Below, in pieces: positions 1-8,532 of a stretch of DNA of 49,590 nt. Under the pieces are notes generated by a model. The model saw only the letters and a list, made by a program, of their open reading frames with translations. It made no database searches and was not told where the DNA came from. The position numbers and the translations under genes were made by a program. Numbering within the stretch: the stretch's first letter is position 1; each line of letters starts with the position of its first letter. The stretch is from the NCBI GenBank assembly GCA_902802945.1, contig CADCOC010000044.1:1-49590 (forward strand), given 5' to 3'. The DNA comes from an uncultured bacterium (GTDB lineage Bacteria > Verrucomicrobiota > Kiritimatiellia > RFP12 > UBA1067).

Positions 1-965
1 TACCTGAGCGGAATCGATATCTGCGCCACCGCAGCGCCGCCGCGCTCGAGGCGCATCGCCCACGCGCACGTGCCGGTGCCGCGCGGGGCCGCCTTGCGCT
101 GGATGGGGAGACTCTGCGACTCGGCGATCTTGGTGAAATGGTCGGTGAGGCCGCGGTGGTACGTGGGGCCAATTCCGAGGATGGGACCCGCCCCGAGGCG
201 CACGTCGCCGATCTTCTTGCGGTCGTCCTTCTGCACGTCGGTCGCGAAGCCCACGTCGCAGCAGACGCCGATCGCAGGCGCCACGTCGTACGCGGCCGTC
301 TTGCCGCCCACGAGGCCCACCTCCTCCTGCACGCTCGCCACGTAGTGCACGTTGCATCCCGTGCCGCACTGGCTGTTGGCCATGCGGATGAACGCCTCGC
401 ACATCGCAAACGTGCCCACGCGGTTGTCGAAGCCGCGGCACGAGACGCGCGAGCCAGCGAGCTTGCGCCAGCCGGTGTCGACCACGCCGGAGTCGCCGAT
501 CGCGACGAGCGAAAGAGCCTCCTCGCGCGACGAGGCGCCGATGTCGCACGGCATGGCCTTCAGCTCGTTCGCCGCGACGTTCTTCTTCTCCTCTGGCTTC
601 ATCAGATGCGGGGGGCGCGTGCCGATCACGCCGTTTACCACGCCGTTCTTCGTGAGGATGCGGATGCGCTCCGCCGCCGAAAGCGGCACCACCAGTCCGC
701 CGATCGCCTGAAAATAGACGAATCCCTTTGAGTCGATGTACTCTACCATGTAGCCGATTTCGTCCCCGTGGCCTTCGAGCATGACCGTCCGCTTCGCCCC
801 GACGTCGTACACGGCATGGAGGTTTCCATGCACGTCGATCGTAGGCTGTATGCCGGTCTTCTCCTTGATCCAGCGTCCGAGCATCAGCGCGCCCGCAGCC
901 TCGGATCCCGTCGGAGTCGGCGTATCCACCAGTTTTCTCAAAAACTCGATATCAGATTCTTCCAT
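1..965 (-). CDS. M42 family metallopeptidase (aminopeptidase/endoglucanase-like), 3' end cut by window
   Basis: Reading the minus strand from the ATG at 965 gives 321 codons with no stop, running off the left edge, so the C-terminus is missing. The protein carries the M42 signatures in order: [10 protein letters not shown] (first metal-binding His and Asp, about residue 66), GFDNRVG (bridging Asp region, about 180), [11 protein letters not shown] (catalytic Glu pair, about 212) and CDVG (about 236). These are cytosolic, dinuclear-metal, usually tetrahedral or dodecameric aminopeptidases that trim peptides. Family length is about 340-360 aa, so only a short tail is lost. A purine-rich AGAAAGG lies upstream of the start. 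No signal peptide is seen. Divergent from the rnf operon. Which residue is preferred at the substrate N-terminus cannot be told. Confidence 0.9.
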   Translation of the reverse strand, partial: MEESDIEFLRKLVDTPTPTGSEAAGALMLGRWIKEKTGIQPTIDVHGNLHAVYDVGAKRTVMLEGHGDEIGYMVEYIDSKGFVYFQAIGGLVVPLSAAERIRILTKNGVVNGVIGTRPPHLMKPEEKKNVAANELKAMPCDIGASSREEALSLVAIGDSGVVDTGWRKLAGSRVSCRGFDNRVGTFAMCEAFIRMANSQCGTGCNVHYVASVQEEVGLVGGKTAAYDVAPAIGVCCDVGFATDVQKDDRKKIGDVRLGAGPILGIGPTYHRGLTDHFTKIAESQSLPIQRKAAPRGTGTCAWAMRLERGGAAVAQISIPLR

Positions 966-1059
966 TTTTCTTAAACCTTTCTCGTTCCCTCACCGGAACG
1001 CCCCGACATTGTACCAAACTACCGTTCGCGGCGCAACCGCCGGAACCGCTTTTATCGGC

Positions 1060-1088
1060 TTGCGGGGGCGGAACAGGCGTGGTATAAT
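1060..1088 (+). promoter_or_regulatory. Sigma-70-like promoter of the rnf operon
   Basis: TTGCGG at 1060-1065, a 17-nt spacer, then TATAAT at 1083-1088 preceded by TGG (extended -10). Transcription would start near 1095, about 4 nt before the rnfA ATG at 1099, so the mRNA would be nearly leaderless. Confidence 0.7.
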
Positions 1089-1098
1089 GTGCGGCGTC

Positions 1099-1683
1099 AT
1101 GCGATACCTTATCATCATCGTCGGCGCGGTTCTGGTGAACAACTTCGTTCTCAACCGCTTTTTGGGATGCTGCCCGTTCCTGGGCGTGTCGAAGAAGACG
1201 GAGACGGCCCTCGGCATGTCTGGGGCGGTCGTGTTCGTCATGACGGTCGCCTCGGCCGTCACGTGGTGCCTCGACCACTGGCTGCTCGACCCGCTCGGCC
1301 TCGGCTACATCCACACGCTCGCGTTCATCCTCGTGATCGCGTCGCTCGTGCAGTTCATCGACATCGCGATGAAGCGCTTCGTGCCGCCGCTCCACGCCGC
1401 ACTCGGCATCTTCCTGCCGCTCATCACCACGAACTGCGCGGTGCTGGGCGTCGCGGAGCTGAACTGCAAGAACGGGACGCCCTTCCTCGAATCCGTCCTC
1501 TTCTCCTTCGCGGCCGCACTCGGCTTCGGCTTCGCGCTCGTCATCTTCTCCGGCCTCCGCGAGAAGCTCGCGTGGGCAGACCCGCCCCGTTGCTTCCGCG
1601 GCATCGCCGTGGCGCTCGTCACGGCCGGTCTCCTCTCCCTCGCCTTCATGGGCTTCAACGGCCTCGTCAAACTCCCCTACTAA
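1099..1683 (+). CDS. rnfA: Rnf complex subunit RnfA
   Basis: A 194-residue polytopic membrane protein. Its N-terminus [20 protein letters not shown] followed by [13 protein letters not shown] matches the RnfA/NqrE family, including the conserved Cys of the first half (FLGCCPF) and the second ([11 protein letters not shown], about residue 115) that ligate the intramembrane iron-sulfur centre. RnfA is part of the ferredoxin:NAD+ oxidoreductase that couples electron flow to Na+ or H+ transport across the cytoplasmic membrane. An in-frame ATG lies at 1087, but it sits inside the -10 box, and the family start fits 1099. First gene of rnfABC-x-DG. About six transmembrane segments are expected from the family and fit the hydrophobic blocks seen. 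Confidence 0.95.
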   Translation: MRYLIIIVGAVLVNNFVLNRFLGCCPFLGVSKKTETALGMSGAVVFVMTVASAVTWCLDHWLLDPLGLGYIHTLAFILVIASLVQFIDIAMKRFVPPLHAALGIFLPLITTNCAVLGVAELNCKNGTPFLESVLFSFAAALGFGFALVIFSGLREKLAWADPPRCFRGIAVALVTAGLLSLAFMGFNGLVKLPY

Positions 1684-1695
1684 TGCAAACGAAGA

Positions 1696-1770
1696 AGGAC
1701 AAAGGACAGAAGACGAAAGACAAAGGTTTGCTGCCGCAGCCTTTGTCCTCTGTCCTTTGTCTTTTGTCCT
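1696..1770. repeat. Heptamer-built inverted repeat between rnfA and rnfB
   Basis: Two 31-nt arms (1696-1726 and 1740-1770) are inverted copies with about 25 of 31 positions paired and a 13-nt loop. Each arm is itself made of degenerate heptamers (GACAAAG-like on one arm, TTTGTCC-like on the other). There is no T-run after it, so it is not a classical terminator. It lies within an operon, in the 111 nt between rnfA and rnfB, and could form a long hairpin in the mRNA that affects stability or the relative output of rnfA. Confidence 0.85.
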
Positions 1771-1794
1771 CAGCCCTCTAACCAACAAAACGCC

Positions 1795-2613
1795 ATGACA
1801 GCAATCATCACAGCCATCCTCGTCATCGCCGGCATCGGCGCCCTCGCGGCGCTCGCGCTGGCGATTGCGGACAAATACCTCGCCGTGCAGGAAGATCCCC
1901 GCATCGGCCTCGCCACGGCCGCCCTTCCCGGCGCGAACTGCGGCGGCTGCGGCTTCGCCGGCTGCGCCGACTACGCGCGCGCCCTCGTCGAGGGAACCGC
2001 CGCACCCGGCGCGTGCGCGCCCGGCGGCGACGCCGTGAACGCGGAACTCGCCAAGATCCTCGGCGTCGCGGCAACCGCCACCGAAAAGCGCGTCGCGCTC
2101 GTCAAGTGCTGCGGCACGCGCTCGGAGGCGATCCGCGTGGGCGACTACAACGGCATCTGCGACTGTTCCGCCGCGGCCGCCACGGCGGGCGGCGACAAGG
2201 GCTGCCGCTTCGGCTGCCTCGGCTACGGCGCGTGCGCGAACGTGTGCCCGAAGCACGCGATCTCGATCACCGACGGCCTCGCGGTCGTGGACAAGCGCCT
2301 CTGCATCGGCTGCGGCAAGTGCGTGAGCGTGTGCCCGCGCAAGCTCATCGAGCTCGTCCCCGCGTCCGCCACCATCCACGTCCTCTGCAACAACCCCGTG
2401 CGCGGACCCGAGGTCACGAAGGTCTGCGGCGTCGGCTGCATCGGCTGCCACCTCTGCGAGAAGAACGCGGGCGGCAAGGAGGCCAACCACTTCACGTTCA
2501 ACGGGTTCCTCGCGAAGGTCAACTACGAGAACCCGCCGACGGACGCGACGCTCGCGGACAAGTGTCCGCGCAAGTGCATCCGCGAAGACGCCCACTTCGA
2601 AACGGGGAACTAA
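1795..2613 (+). CDS. rnfB: Rnf complex subunit RnfB, ferredoxin-type electron-entry protein
   Basis: A 272-residue protein with one N-terminal membrane anchor (residues about 4-25), then the Fe-S domain NCGGCGFAGCADYARAL (about 46-62) and a two-cluster ferredoxin fold: GYGACANVCPKHAI and CIGCGKCVSVCPRKLI. A further CIGCHLCEKNAGG motif and a C-terminal Cys pair follow. This is the RnfB pattern, which accepts electrons from reduced ferredoxin and passes them towards RnfC or RnfD/G. The stop is 3 nt before the rnfC ATG, so the two are cotranscribed and probably translationally coupled. There is no clear Shine-Dalgarno ahead of the ATG, and the long inverted repeat sits directly upstream. Confidence 0.96.
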   Translation: MTAIITAILVIAGIGALAALALAIADKYLAVQEDPRIGLATAALPGANCGGCGFAGCADYARALVEGTAAPGACAPGGDAVNAELAKILGVAATATEKRVALVKCCGTRSEAIRVGDYNGICDCSAAAATAGGDKGCRFGCLGYGACANVCPKHAISITDGLAVVDKRLCIGCGKCVSVCPRKLIELVPASATIHVLCNNPVRGPEVTKVCGVGCIGCHLCEKNAGGKEANHFTFNGFLAKVNYENPPTDATLADKCPRKCIREDAHFETGN

Positions 2614-2616
2614 GCC

Positions 2617-3981
2617 ATGAAGACGGTCAACTCAGCGTTCAAGTTCCACGGCGGCGTCCACCCGCAGTACAACAAGGACCTCGCGGCCTCCAAGCCGATC
2701 GAGGCGATGCCCCTTCCCAAGCAGCTCGTCGTCTCCATGAGCCAGCACCTCGGCGCGCCCGCGAAATGCCTCGTCAAGAAAGGCGACGCCGTCGTCAAGG
2801 GCCAGCTCATCGGCGAGCGTAACGGCTTCATCTCCGTGCCCGTACACGCCCCCGTCGCCGGCACGGTCGCGGCCGTCGAACAGCGGATGGGTCCCGCCGG
2901 CGGCTGGGCCGACGCGGTGATCCTCGACGTAGCCGAGGACCAGTCGGCCGCGCCGGCGTTCCTGCCGCCGCTCGACTGGAAATCCGCCTCCCGCGAGGAC
3001 CTGCTCGCCCGCGTGAACGACGCCGGCATCTGCGGCATGGGCGGCGCCGGGTTCCCCTCGGCGGTCAAGCTCAACCCGCCGCCCGACAAGCACTGTGAAT
3101 ATCTTATCTTGAACGGCGCCGAGTGCGAACCCTACCTCACGAGCGACTACCGCACGATGCTCGAGCGCGCGGACCGCATCCGCGCGGGCGTGGAGATCAT
3201 GCGCAAGATCCTCAACGGACCCGCCGTGCGCATCGCCGTGGAGGCGAACAAGCCGGACGCCATCAAGGCCCTTGAAAAGGCGTTTGCCGACATTGAAGGC
3301 AACGTCGAAATCGTCGTCCTGCCGGTCCTCTACCCGCAGGGCAGCGAGAAGCACCAGATCTACGCCACCGTCAAGCGCATCGTCCCCGAAGGCGCGCTCC
3401 CAATCGCCGTCGGGTGCGTCGTGGAGAACGTCGGCACCGTCGCCGCGATCGCGGACGCCGTGGAGAAAGGCATCCCGCTCACGGAGCGCGTCACGACCGT
3501 CTCCGGCGACGGCGTCGTCGAGCCGAAGAACGTGCTGGCGCCCATCGGCACGCGCTACGCGGACCTCGTCGCCTTCTGCGGCGGCGAGAAGGACGGCGTG
3601 CGCAAGGTGATCAGCGGCGGGCCGATGATGGGCTTCAACGTGCCCCACCTCGAGATCGCCACCACGAAGACCACCTCAGGGCTTCTCTTCTTCACGTCGG
3701 CGAAGGTGTTCCAGTACACCTCGAACGCCTGCATCAACTGCGGACGCTGCGTGCGGGCGTGTCCGATGCAGCTGAACCCCGCGTTCATCTGCTCCGCCGT
3801 GGAGTCGAACGACATCGCCGCCGCGCAGAAGATGGACGTGATGGACTGCATCGAGTGCGGTGCCTGCTCGTTCGGCTGCCCCGCCTACCGCGACATCACC
3901 CAGAACTGCCGCCGCGCCAAGGCGTCCATCCGCGCCGCAGCAGCCGCCGCCAAGGCCAAGGCCGCCGCGGCTACGAAATAA
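2617..3981 (+). CDS. rnfC: Rnf complex subunit RnfC, NADH/FMN-binding peripheral subunit
   Basis: A 454-residue soluble protein with the RnfC/NqrF-like order. The N-terminal hybrid-motif domain shows FHGGVHPQYNK and SQHLGAPAKCLVKKGD. The NADH/FMN-binding core shows GMGGAGFPSAVKL (about residue 135-150) and NGAECEPYLTSDYR. A SLBB-like region follows, and the C-terminus has two 4Fe-4S motifs: CINCGRCVRACPMQLNP and CIECGACSFGCPAYRDI. It is the NAD+-reducing end of the complex on the cytoplasmic face. The last 20 residues are Ala/Lys-rich. The next gene begins 36 nt downstream, but it is a RhuM-family protein, not rnfD. Confidence 0.96.
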   Translation: MKTVNSAFKFHGGVHPQYNKDLAASKPIEAMPLPKQLVVSMSQHLGAPAKCLVKKGDAVVKGQLIGERNGFISVPVHAPVAGTVAAVEQRMGPAGGWADAVILDVAEDQSAAPAFLPPLDWKSASREDLLARVNDAGICGMGGAGFPSAVKLNPPPDKHCEYLILNGAECEPYLTSDYRTMLERADRIRAGVEIMRKILNGPAVRIAVEANKPDAIKALEKAFADIEGNVEIVVLPVLYPQGSEKHQIYATVKRIVPEGALPIAVGCVVENVGTVAAIADAVEKGIPLTERVTTVSGDGVVEPKNVLAPIGTRYADLVAFCGGEKDGVRKVISGGPMMGFNVPHLEIATTKTTSGLLFFTSAKVFQYTSNACINCGRCVRACPMQLNPAFICSAVESNDIAAAQKMDVMDCIECGACSFGCPAYRDITQNCRRAKASIRAAAAAAKAKAAAATK

Positions 3982-4016
3982 CAGGGGGCTTAAACTCGTC
4001 AATCCGCGCGTAAGCC

Positions 4017-5117
4017 ATGGCAGAAAAGAAGCACAAAGGCATGTTGGAGGTCGAACCGCAGAAGTCGTCTGCGGCGCAGTTCCTCACATACATCGCCTCC
4101 ACGGGCGCGGGCGGCGAGAAGTACGAGATCCGTTACGAGGACGAAAACATCTGGATGAGCCAGAAGATGCTCGCGGCGGTGTATGGGGTGGACAAGCGCA
4201 CGATCAGCTATCACATATCAAAGGTATTCAACGATTCAGAACTTGACAGGAATTCAGTAGTCCAAAAATATTGGACTACTGGCACGGACGAAAAGAAATA
4301 CCTCAAAGACCATTATAATCTCCAAGTAATAATCGCCATCGGCTTCAAGATCAACAACGAGCGCGCCGTGGCGTTCCGCAAATGGGCGAATCAAATCGTA
4401 TCGGAATACACCATAAAAGGATGGGTGCTTGACGACCAGCGGCTGAAAGACGGCACACCGCTTGGCGACAAGTATTTCGAGCACTTGCTTGCGAGGATTC
4501 GCGAGATAAGGATAAGCGAGCGCAAGTTCTACCAGAAGATAACCGATTTGTACGCAACAGCAGTTGACTACGACAAAACCTCGCAGACCACGCGGTATTT
4601 CTTCGCCACTGTACAGAACCGCATGCACGTAGCTGTTCACGGGCATACGGCCGCGCAGTTGATCTATACGCGTGCGGATGCCGAAAAAGAGCACATGGGG
4701 CTGACGACATGGGAGAACGCACCGGACGGGAAAATACAAAAAACCGATGTCGTGGTCGCGAAGAACTATCTCAGTGAAGCGGAAGTAACGCGCCTAAACC
4801 GCATGGTCAACGCTTACATTGACTATGCGGAGGAAATGGCGGAAAAACACATTCCTCTGACAATGGAGGATTGGGTACGCGAGTTGGATCGCTTTATCGT
4901 CTTTTGGAGTCGAGGAGTGCCTGAGAAATGTGTAGAAGAGGTGACCGCCGCACTTGCCAAAGCTCATGCCGAGGCCGAGTTTGAGAAATACCGTATTGTC
5001 CAGGACCAGCTTTTCATGAGCGACTACGACCGCTATCTCCTTGCCCTTGAAGAAAAGCTGGCAGAACAAGAAAGACAGGCAGGAAAAGCCCAAGGTAAAA
5101 ATGATCAAGACAGGTAA
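4017..5117 (+). CDS. RhuM-family protein inserted in the rnf operon
   Basis: A 366-residue protein matching the RhuM (virulence protein RhuM) family. The N-terminal part has a helix-turn-helix-like stretch, WMSQKMLAAVYGVDKRTISY (about residues 45-64). It is followed by the family block with KYLKDHYNLQVIIAIGFKIN and RAVAFRKWANQIVSEY. The C-terminal half is helical with Fic-like residues around TAAQLIYTRADAEKEHMGL and ends in a charged coil. The biochemical role is not established. RhuM genes are commonly found near restriction systems and in islands. Here it sits alone between rnfC and rnfD on the same strand. Its codons include more A/T-ending ones than the flanking rnf genes, suggesting a recent insertion. 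No partner gene or target-site duplication was recognised. Function cannot be assigned from sequence. Confidence 0.85.
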   Translation: MAEKKHKGMLEVEPQKSSAAQFLTYIASTGAGGEKYEIRYEDENIWMSQKMLAAVYGVDKRTISYHISKVFNDSELDRNSVVQKYWTTGTDEKKYLKDHYNLQVIIAIGFKINNERAVAFRKWANQIVSEYTIKGWVLDDQRLKDGTPLGDKYFEHLLARIREIRISERKFYQKITDLYATAVDYDKTSQTTRYFFATVQNRMHVAVHGHTAAQLIYTRADAEKEHMGLTTWENAPDGKIQKTDVVVAKNYLSEAEVTRLNRMVNAYIDYAEEMAEKHIPLTMEDWVRELDRFIVFWSRGVPEKCVEEVTAALAKAHAEAEFEKYRIVQDQLFMSDYDRYLLALEEKLAEQERQAGKAQGKNDQDR

Positions 5118-5140
5118 AACGTTATAGAATAGGAAAAGTG

Positions 5141-6121
5141 ATGAAACCAAAAGAAGCCAAGCATTACCTTCTATCAAGCTCGCCGCATGCGCATGCGGAC
5201 GCTTCCACGAGCCGGATCATGCTGGACGTGATCATCGCCCTTCTGCCGGCGCTCTGCTGCGGGGTGTATTTCTTCGGCCTGCGCGCACTCATTCTCACTG
5301 GCTCGTGCATTGCGGCCTGCCTCGTCACGGAGGGGCTGTGCCGCCTTGCGATGAAGCGCAACAACACGATCGGCGACTTCTCCGCCGTCGTGACGGGACT
5401 GCTGCTCGCGCTCAACCTGCCGCCCGACCTCCCCGTGTGGATGGCCGCACTCGGCGGCGTGTTCGCGATGGGCGTCTGCAAGCAGCTGTTCGGAGGGCTC
5501 GGCTACAACCCCTTCAACCCCGCCCTCGCCGCGCGCGCGTTCCTGCTCATCTCCTTCACGGGACCGATGACCACCTGGACGAAATCCGCGTGGACGCTCA
5601 GTGCCGGGAACGTCGAGGCCACCACCACCGCCACGCCCCTCGCGCTCATCAAGAAAGGCGCGGAGGGCTTCGACTGGTCACAGGCTGCGCTCATCAAGGA
5701 CCTCTTCATCGGCAACGTGAACGGCTGCATCGGCGAAGTCTCCGCGCTCGCCCTGCTGATCGGCGCCGCCTACCTGCTCTACCGCAAGGTCATCACCTGG
5801 CACATCCCCGTCGCCTTCATCGGCACGGTGTTCCTCTACGCGATGTTCAAGGGCGGCGTGCCGCCGCTCGTACACGTCCTCTCCGGCGGCTGCGTGATCG
5901 GTGCGTGCTTCATGGCCACGGACTACGTGACCTCGCCCATCACCGCCAAGGGCAAGCTGATCTTCGGCTGCGGCTGTGGACTCATCACGATGCTCATCCG
6001 CACCGCGCCCACGGGCGCCTACCCTGAGGGCGTCTCGTTCTCGATCCTCATCATGAACGCACTCACGCCGCTCATCAACCGCTTCACCCAGCCCAAAACC
6101 TTCGGGAAGGTCAAAAAGTGA
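5141..6121 (+). CDS. rnfD: Rnf complex subunit RnfD, flavinylated membrane protein
   Basis: A 326-residue polytopic membrane protein of the RnfD/NqrB family. It starts SSSPHAHADASTSRIMLDVI, as RnfD proteins do, and carries GYNPFNPALAARAFLL (about 121-136). It has the flavinylation region TTTATPLALIK, in which Thr165 is the likely covalent FMN acceptor; the usual S/T-G-A-T is here T-T-A-T. The C-terminal region MATDYVTSPITAKGK is also typical. AGGA at 5131 favours the ATG at 5141 over the adjacent GTG at 5138. The stop overlaps the GTG start of rnfG by 4 nt. RnfD is part of the ion-translocating core. Confidence 0.95.
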   Translation: MKPKEAKHYLLSSSPHAHADASTSRIMLDVIIALLPALCCGVYFFGLRALILTGSCIAACLVTEGLCRLAMKRNNTIGDFSAVVTGLLLALNLPPDLPVWMAALGGVFAMGVCKQLFGGLGYNPFNPALAARAFLLISFTGPMTTWTKSAWTLSAGNVEATTTATPLALIKKGAEGFDWSQAALIKDLFIGNVNGCIGEVSALALLIGAAYLLYRKVITWHIPVAFIGTVFLYAMFKGGVPPLVHVLSGGCVIGACFMATDYVTSPITAKGKLIFGCGCGLITMLIRTAPTGAYPEGVSFSILIMNALTPLINRFTQPKTFGKVKK

Positions 6122-7059
6122 AAAAGATACTCCAACTCATCCTGTCGCTTACGCTCATCTCGGCCGTCTGCGCGGCCGTGCTGGCCATCGTGAACAACGC
6201 CACGAAGGAGCGCATCGCGAACCTCGCCACGCTGAAGGCGAACAACGCCGCCCGCGCCGTCCTACCCGCGAGCGTCAAGGCCATCGCCCCCGTCAAGGAT
6301 CCCGCAGACGCCTCGCTCACGGCGTTCATCGGCTATGCGGACGACGCCAAGACGCAGATCGCCGGCTACGCGGTGCCGGGCCTCACGGCCAAGGGCTACG
6401 GCGGCAACATCCGCCTCATGGTGGGACTCAACCCCGACCGCACGGTGATCTCCTACCAGGTGCTCGCCGCAGCCGAAACGCCCGGCCTCGGCTCTAACCT
6501 CACCACGCCCGCGTTCATCGCGCGCTTCAAGGACCAGCCCGCCGCCAGCGTCAAGGTCACGAAGGACGGCGGCAAGATCGAAGCACTCACATCCGCCACG
6601 ATCACATCACGCGCCGTCTGCGACGCCGTTGCTGATGCCGCCCAGCGCATCGACCGCATCGAAGGCAAGGCTTCCGCCGCACCAGCCGCGCCCAAAGTCA
6701 ATCCCGAAGGGAAATTGCTTTTCGACCCCGCCAAGCCCGAAGAGGCGATCAAGGCACTGCCCAAGGGCACGGCCACGGCCACCGCCCTTCCCGGCAAGGG
6801 ACGCTTCCCCGTCTTCGAGGGCAAGGACGCAGCCGGCAAGACGACTGGCTACGTCGCCGTCGGCACGGGCAAGGCCACCGGTCCGCACGGCGAACTCGTG
6901 ATCATCTACCAGTTTGGTTTCAATGCCAAGCGCGCACCGTCGTTCAATCCGGCCCCGCGCATGGTCAACCAGCCCGCCGTCGAGATGACGGACATGGAGA
7001 ACGCCCAGCGCACGGCCTACAACGCCGCCCTTCAGGACGCCATCTCCCAACTTCGTTGA
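6118..7059 (+). CDS. rnfG: Rnf complex subunit RnfG with C-terminal extension
   Basis: GTG start overlapping the rnfD stop (GTGA). The 313-residue protein has one N-terminal membrane segment (about 3-25). A periplasmic FMN-binding domain follows with GYGGNIRLMVGLN, ETPGLGSNL and the flavinylation motif LTSATITSRAV (about 160-170), in which the Thr of SAT is the likely FMN attachment site. RnfG is usually about 190-220 aa. The extra 110 or so residues after an Ala/Pro linker contain VFEGKDAAGKTTGYVAV and GPHGELVIIYQF, which resemble the first half of the FMN-binding domain and lack the attachment motif, so a partial internal duplication is possible. No rnfE follows: the next gene is convergent and only 4 nt away. 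Confidence 0.93.
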   Translation: MKKILQLILSLTLISAVCAAVLAIVNNATKERIANLATLKANNAARAVLPASVKAIAPVKDPADASLTAFIGYADDAKTQIAGYAVPGLTAKGYGGNIRLMVGLNPDRTVISYQVLAAAETPGLGSNLTTPAFIARFKDQPAASVKVTKDGGKIEALTSATITSRAVCDAVADAAQRIDRIEGKASAAPAAPKVNPEGKLLFDPAKPEEAIKALPKGTATATALPGKGRFPVFEGKDAAGKTTGYVAVGTGKATGPHGELVIIYQFGFNAKRAPSFNPAPRMVNQPAVEMTDMENAQRTAYNAALQDAISQLR

Positions 7060-7063
7060 AGCG

Positions 7064-7936
7064 TCACAACATGAAATCGCTTGGAACCGGTGCCTCGAAG
7101 GTCATCGGTTCGCGCGTGATTGGATGCTTGAGCGCCAGACGCCAGGCGTGAAGCAATTGACGCGCAGGTTGTGGGTTGAGCTGTCGGTCGAGGCGCGAGC
7201 GACCATAGACGGCGTCTCCTACCACAGGCGTGCCGAGGGATGCCATGTGTACGCGAATCTGATGCGTGCGCCCCGTCTCTATCACGCACTCCACGCGACT
7301 TACCGTGCGCGAAGACGCCACCACTCGGTAGTGCGTCACGGCCACCTTCCCGTTGCGGTCCACGATCGCCATCTTCTTGCGGTCGAAGGGACTGCGTCCG
7401 ATCAGGTTCTCGATCCGCCCTTCGGCTGGTACGGGCGTTCCATGTACGATGGCGAGGTAGGTCTTCACGATGTTCGCATGCGACGAGAACTCCTTCGAGA
7501 GCACGTCCATCGCACGCTGCGTCTTCGCCACCACCATCACGCCGCTCGTATCCTGGTCCAGGCGGTGTACGATGCCCGGACGCGACACGCCGCCAATGCC
7601 GCTCAGATTGGGGCAGTGCGCGAGAAGCGCATTCACGAGCGTGCCGGTGAGGTGTCCCGGCGCGGGATGCACCACGAGCCCCGGCGGCTTGTTGAGCGCG
7701 AGGATGTTTTCATCCTCGTACAAAACGTCAATTGGAATATCCTCAGGCTCCGGCACGGCGGGGACGGGCGGCGGGATGAACACGTCAAGCTCGTCATCCT
7801 CGTCCACCTTCGCGCCGGCCTTCGTCACGACCTCGCCGTTGACCTTCACGAATCCGGCCTCGATGAGGCCCTTGATGCGCGACCGCGAGAAGTCGTGGTG
7901 GCGCGCCATCAGAACGATGTCGAGTCGCTCGCTCAT
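7064..7936 (-). CDS. RluD-type rRNA pseudouridine synthase
   Basis: A 290-residue protein. The N-terminal S4 RNA-binding domain (about residues 13-55, SRSRIKGLIEAGFVKVNG) is followed by the RluA-family catalytic domain. The active-site motif is HRLDQDTSG with catalytic Asp127. Downstream blocks ETGRTHQIRVHMASLGTPVVGD and LLHAWRLALKHP are typical of RluC/RluD. These enzymes isomerise uridine to pseudouridine in 23S rRNA; the S4-plus-RluA architecture and length fit RluD best, but RluC or another paralogue cannot be excluded. Its ATG overlaps the ruvA stop by 4 nt, so it is the last gene of the ymdB-ruvA-rluD operon. Confidence 0.92.
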   Translation of the reverse strand: MSERLDIVLMARHHDFSRSRIKGLIEAGFVKVNGEVVTKAGAKVDEDDELDVFIPPPVPAVPEPEDIPIDVLYEDENILALNKPPGLVVHPAPGHLTGTLVNALLAHCPNLSGIGGVSRPGIVHRLDQDTSGVMVVAKTQRAMDVLSKEFSSHANIVKTYLAIVHGTPVPAEGRIENLIGRSPFDRKKMAIVDRNGKVAVTHYRVVASSRTVSRVECVIETGRTHQIRVHMASLGTPVVGDAVYGRSRLDRQLNPQPARQLLHAWRLALKHPITREPMTFEAPVPSDFML

Positions 7937-8532
7937 TTCCCGCTGAGGGCTCGGCGAATGATCGTCTCGGTATCGGCGACGGACGGATCGACCGCCAACA
8001 CCTGCTGCACCTGCTTGCGCGCGGTATCCTCGTTGAAACCGAGTGCGGTGAGGGCGAGGAGCGCGTCGCGCACCACGCCCGCCTTCGCGTCGTCGGCGGA
8101 AGCTGCCGTTGCGTTCGCAACGGCCTCAATCGGGTTCACCTTGTCCTTCAAGTCGATCACTATGCGCTCGGCCGTCTTCTTACCGATGCCCTTCACTGAG
8201 GCGAGGCGCTTCGCGTTGCCCTCGGCGATGGCGAGCTGGAGGTCGCCGATCGTGAGACCGGAGAGGACGGCGAGGGCGAGCTTCGGACCCACGCCGGAGA
8301 CGGTCGTGACGAGCTCGAACATCTCGCGCTCGCGTTCTGTCGCGAAACCGTATAGCAGCTGGGCGTCTTCGCGCACGCAGTGGTAGGTGTAGAGCTTCAC
8401 GGCGTCGCCGGCGGCCGGCAGGCGGTCGAAGGTGGAGAGCGGGATGAACGCCTCGTAGCCCACGCCCCCGACGTCCACGATCACGCGCGACGGCGTTTTT
8501 TCGGCCAATGTTCCCTTTACGTAGGCGATCAT
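7933..8532 (-). CDS. ruvA: Holliday junction branch migration protein RuvA
   Basis: A 199-residue protein with all three RuvA domains. The OB-fold begins MIAYVKGTLAEKTP with VDVGGVGYEAFIP. The double helix-hairpin-helix domain has VSGVGPKLALAVLSG and VKGIGKKTAERIVIDLKDK. A C-terminal three-helix domain (ALTALGFNEDTARKQV) contacts RuvB. RuvA tetramers bind four-way junctions and load the RuvB motor in recombination repair. The length is normal. RuvB and RuvC are not adjacent. The start overlaps the upstream phosphodiesterase stop by 4 nt and the stop overlaps the downstream start by 4 nt, which indicates tight translational coupling. Confidence 0.97.
   Translation of the reverse strand: MIAYVKGTLAEKTPSRVIVDVGGVGYEAFIPLSTFDRLPAAGDAVKLYTYHCVREDAQLLYGFATEREREMFELVTTVSGVGPKLALAVLSGLTIGDLQLAIAEGNAKRLASVKGIGKKTAERIVIDLKDKVNPIEAVANATAASADDAKAGVVRDALLALTALGFNEDTARKQVQQVLAVDPSVADTETIIRRALSGK

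Noticed and set aside
952..2595. A 547-codon open frame on the minus strand opposite rnfA-rnfB
   Set aside because: It is a shadow of GC-rich coding DNA: Arg/Ala/Asp/Glu-rich, no domain, and it lies across two clear rnf genes.
4017..5117. RhuM gene as part of a transposon
   Set aside because: No terminal inverted repeats, transposase or target duplication could be found at its borders.
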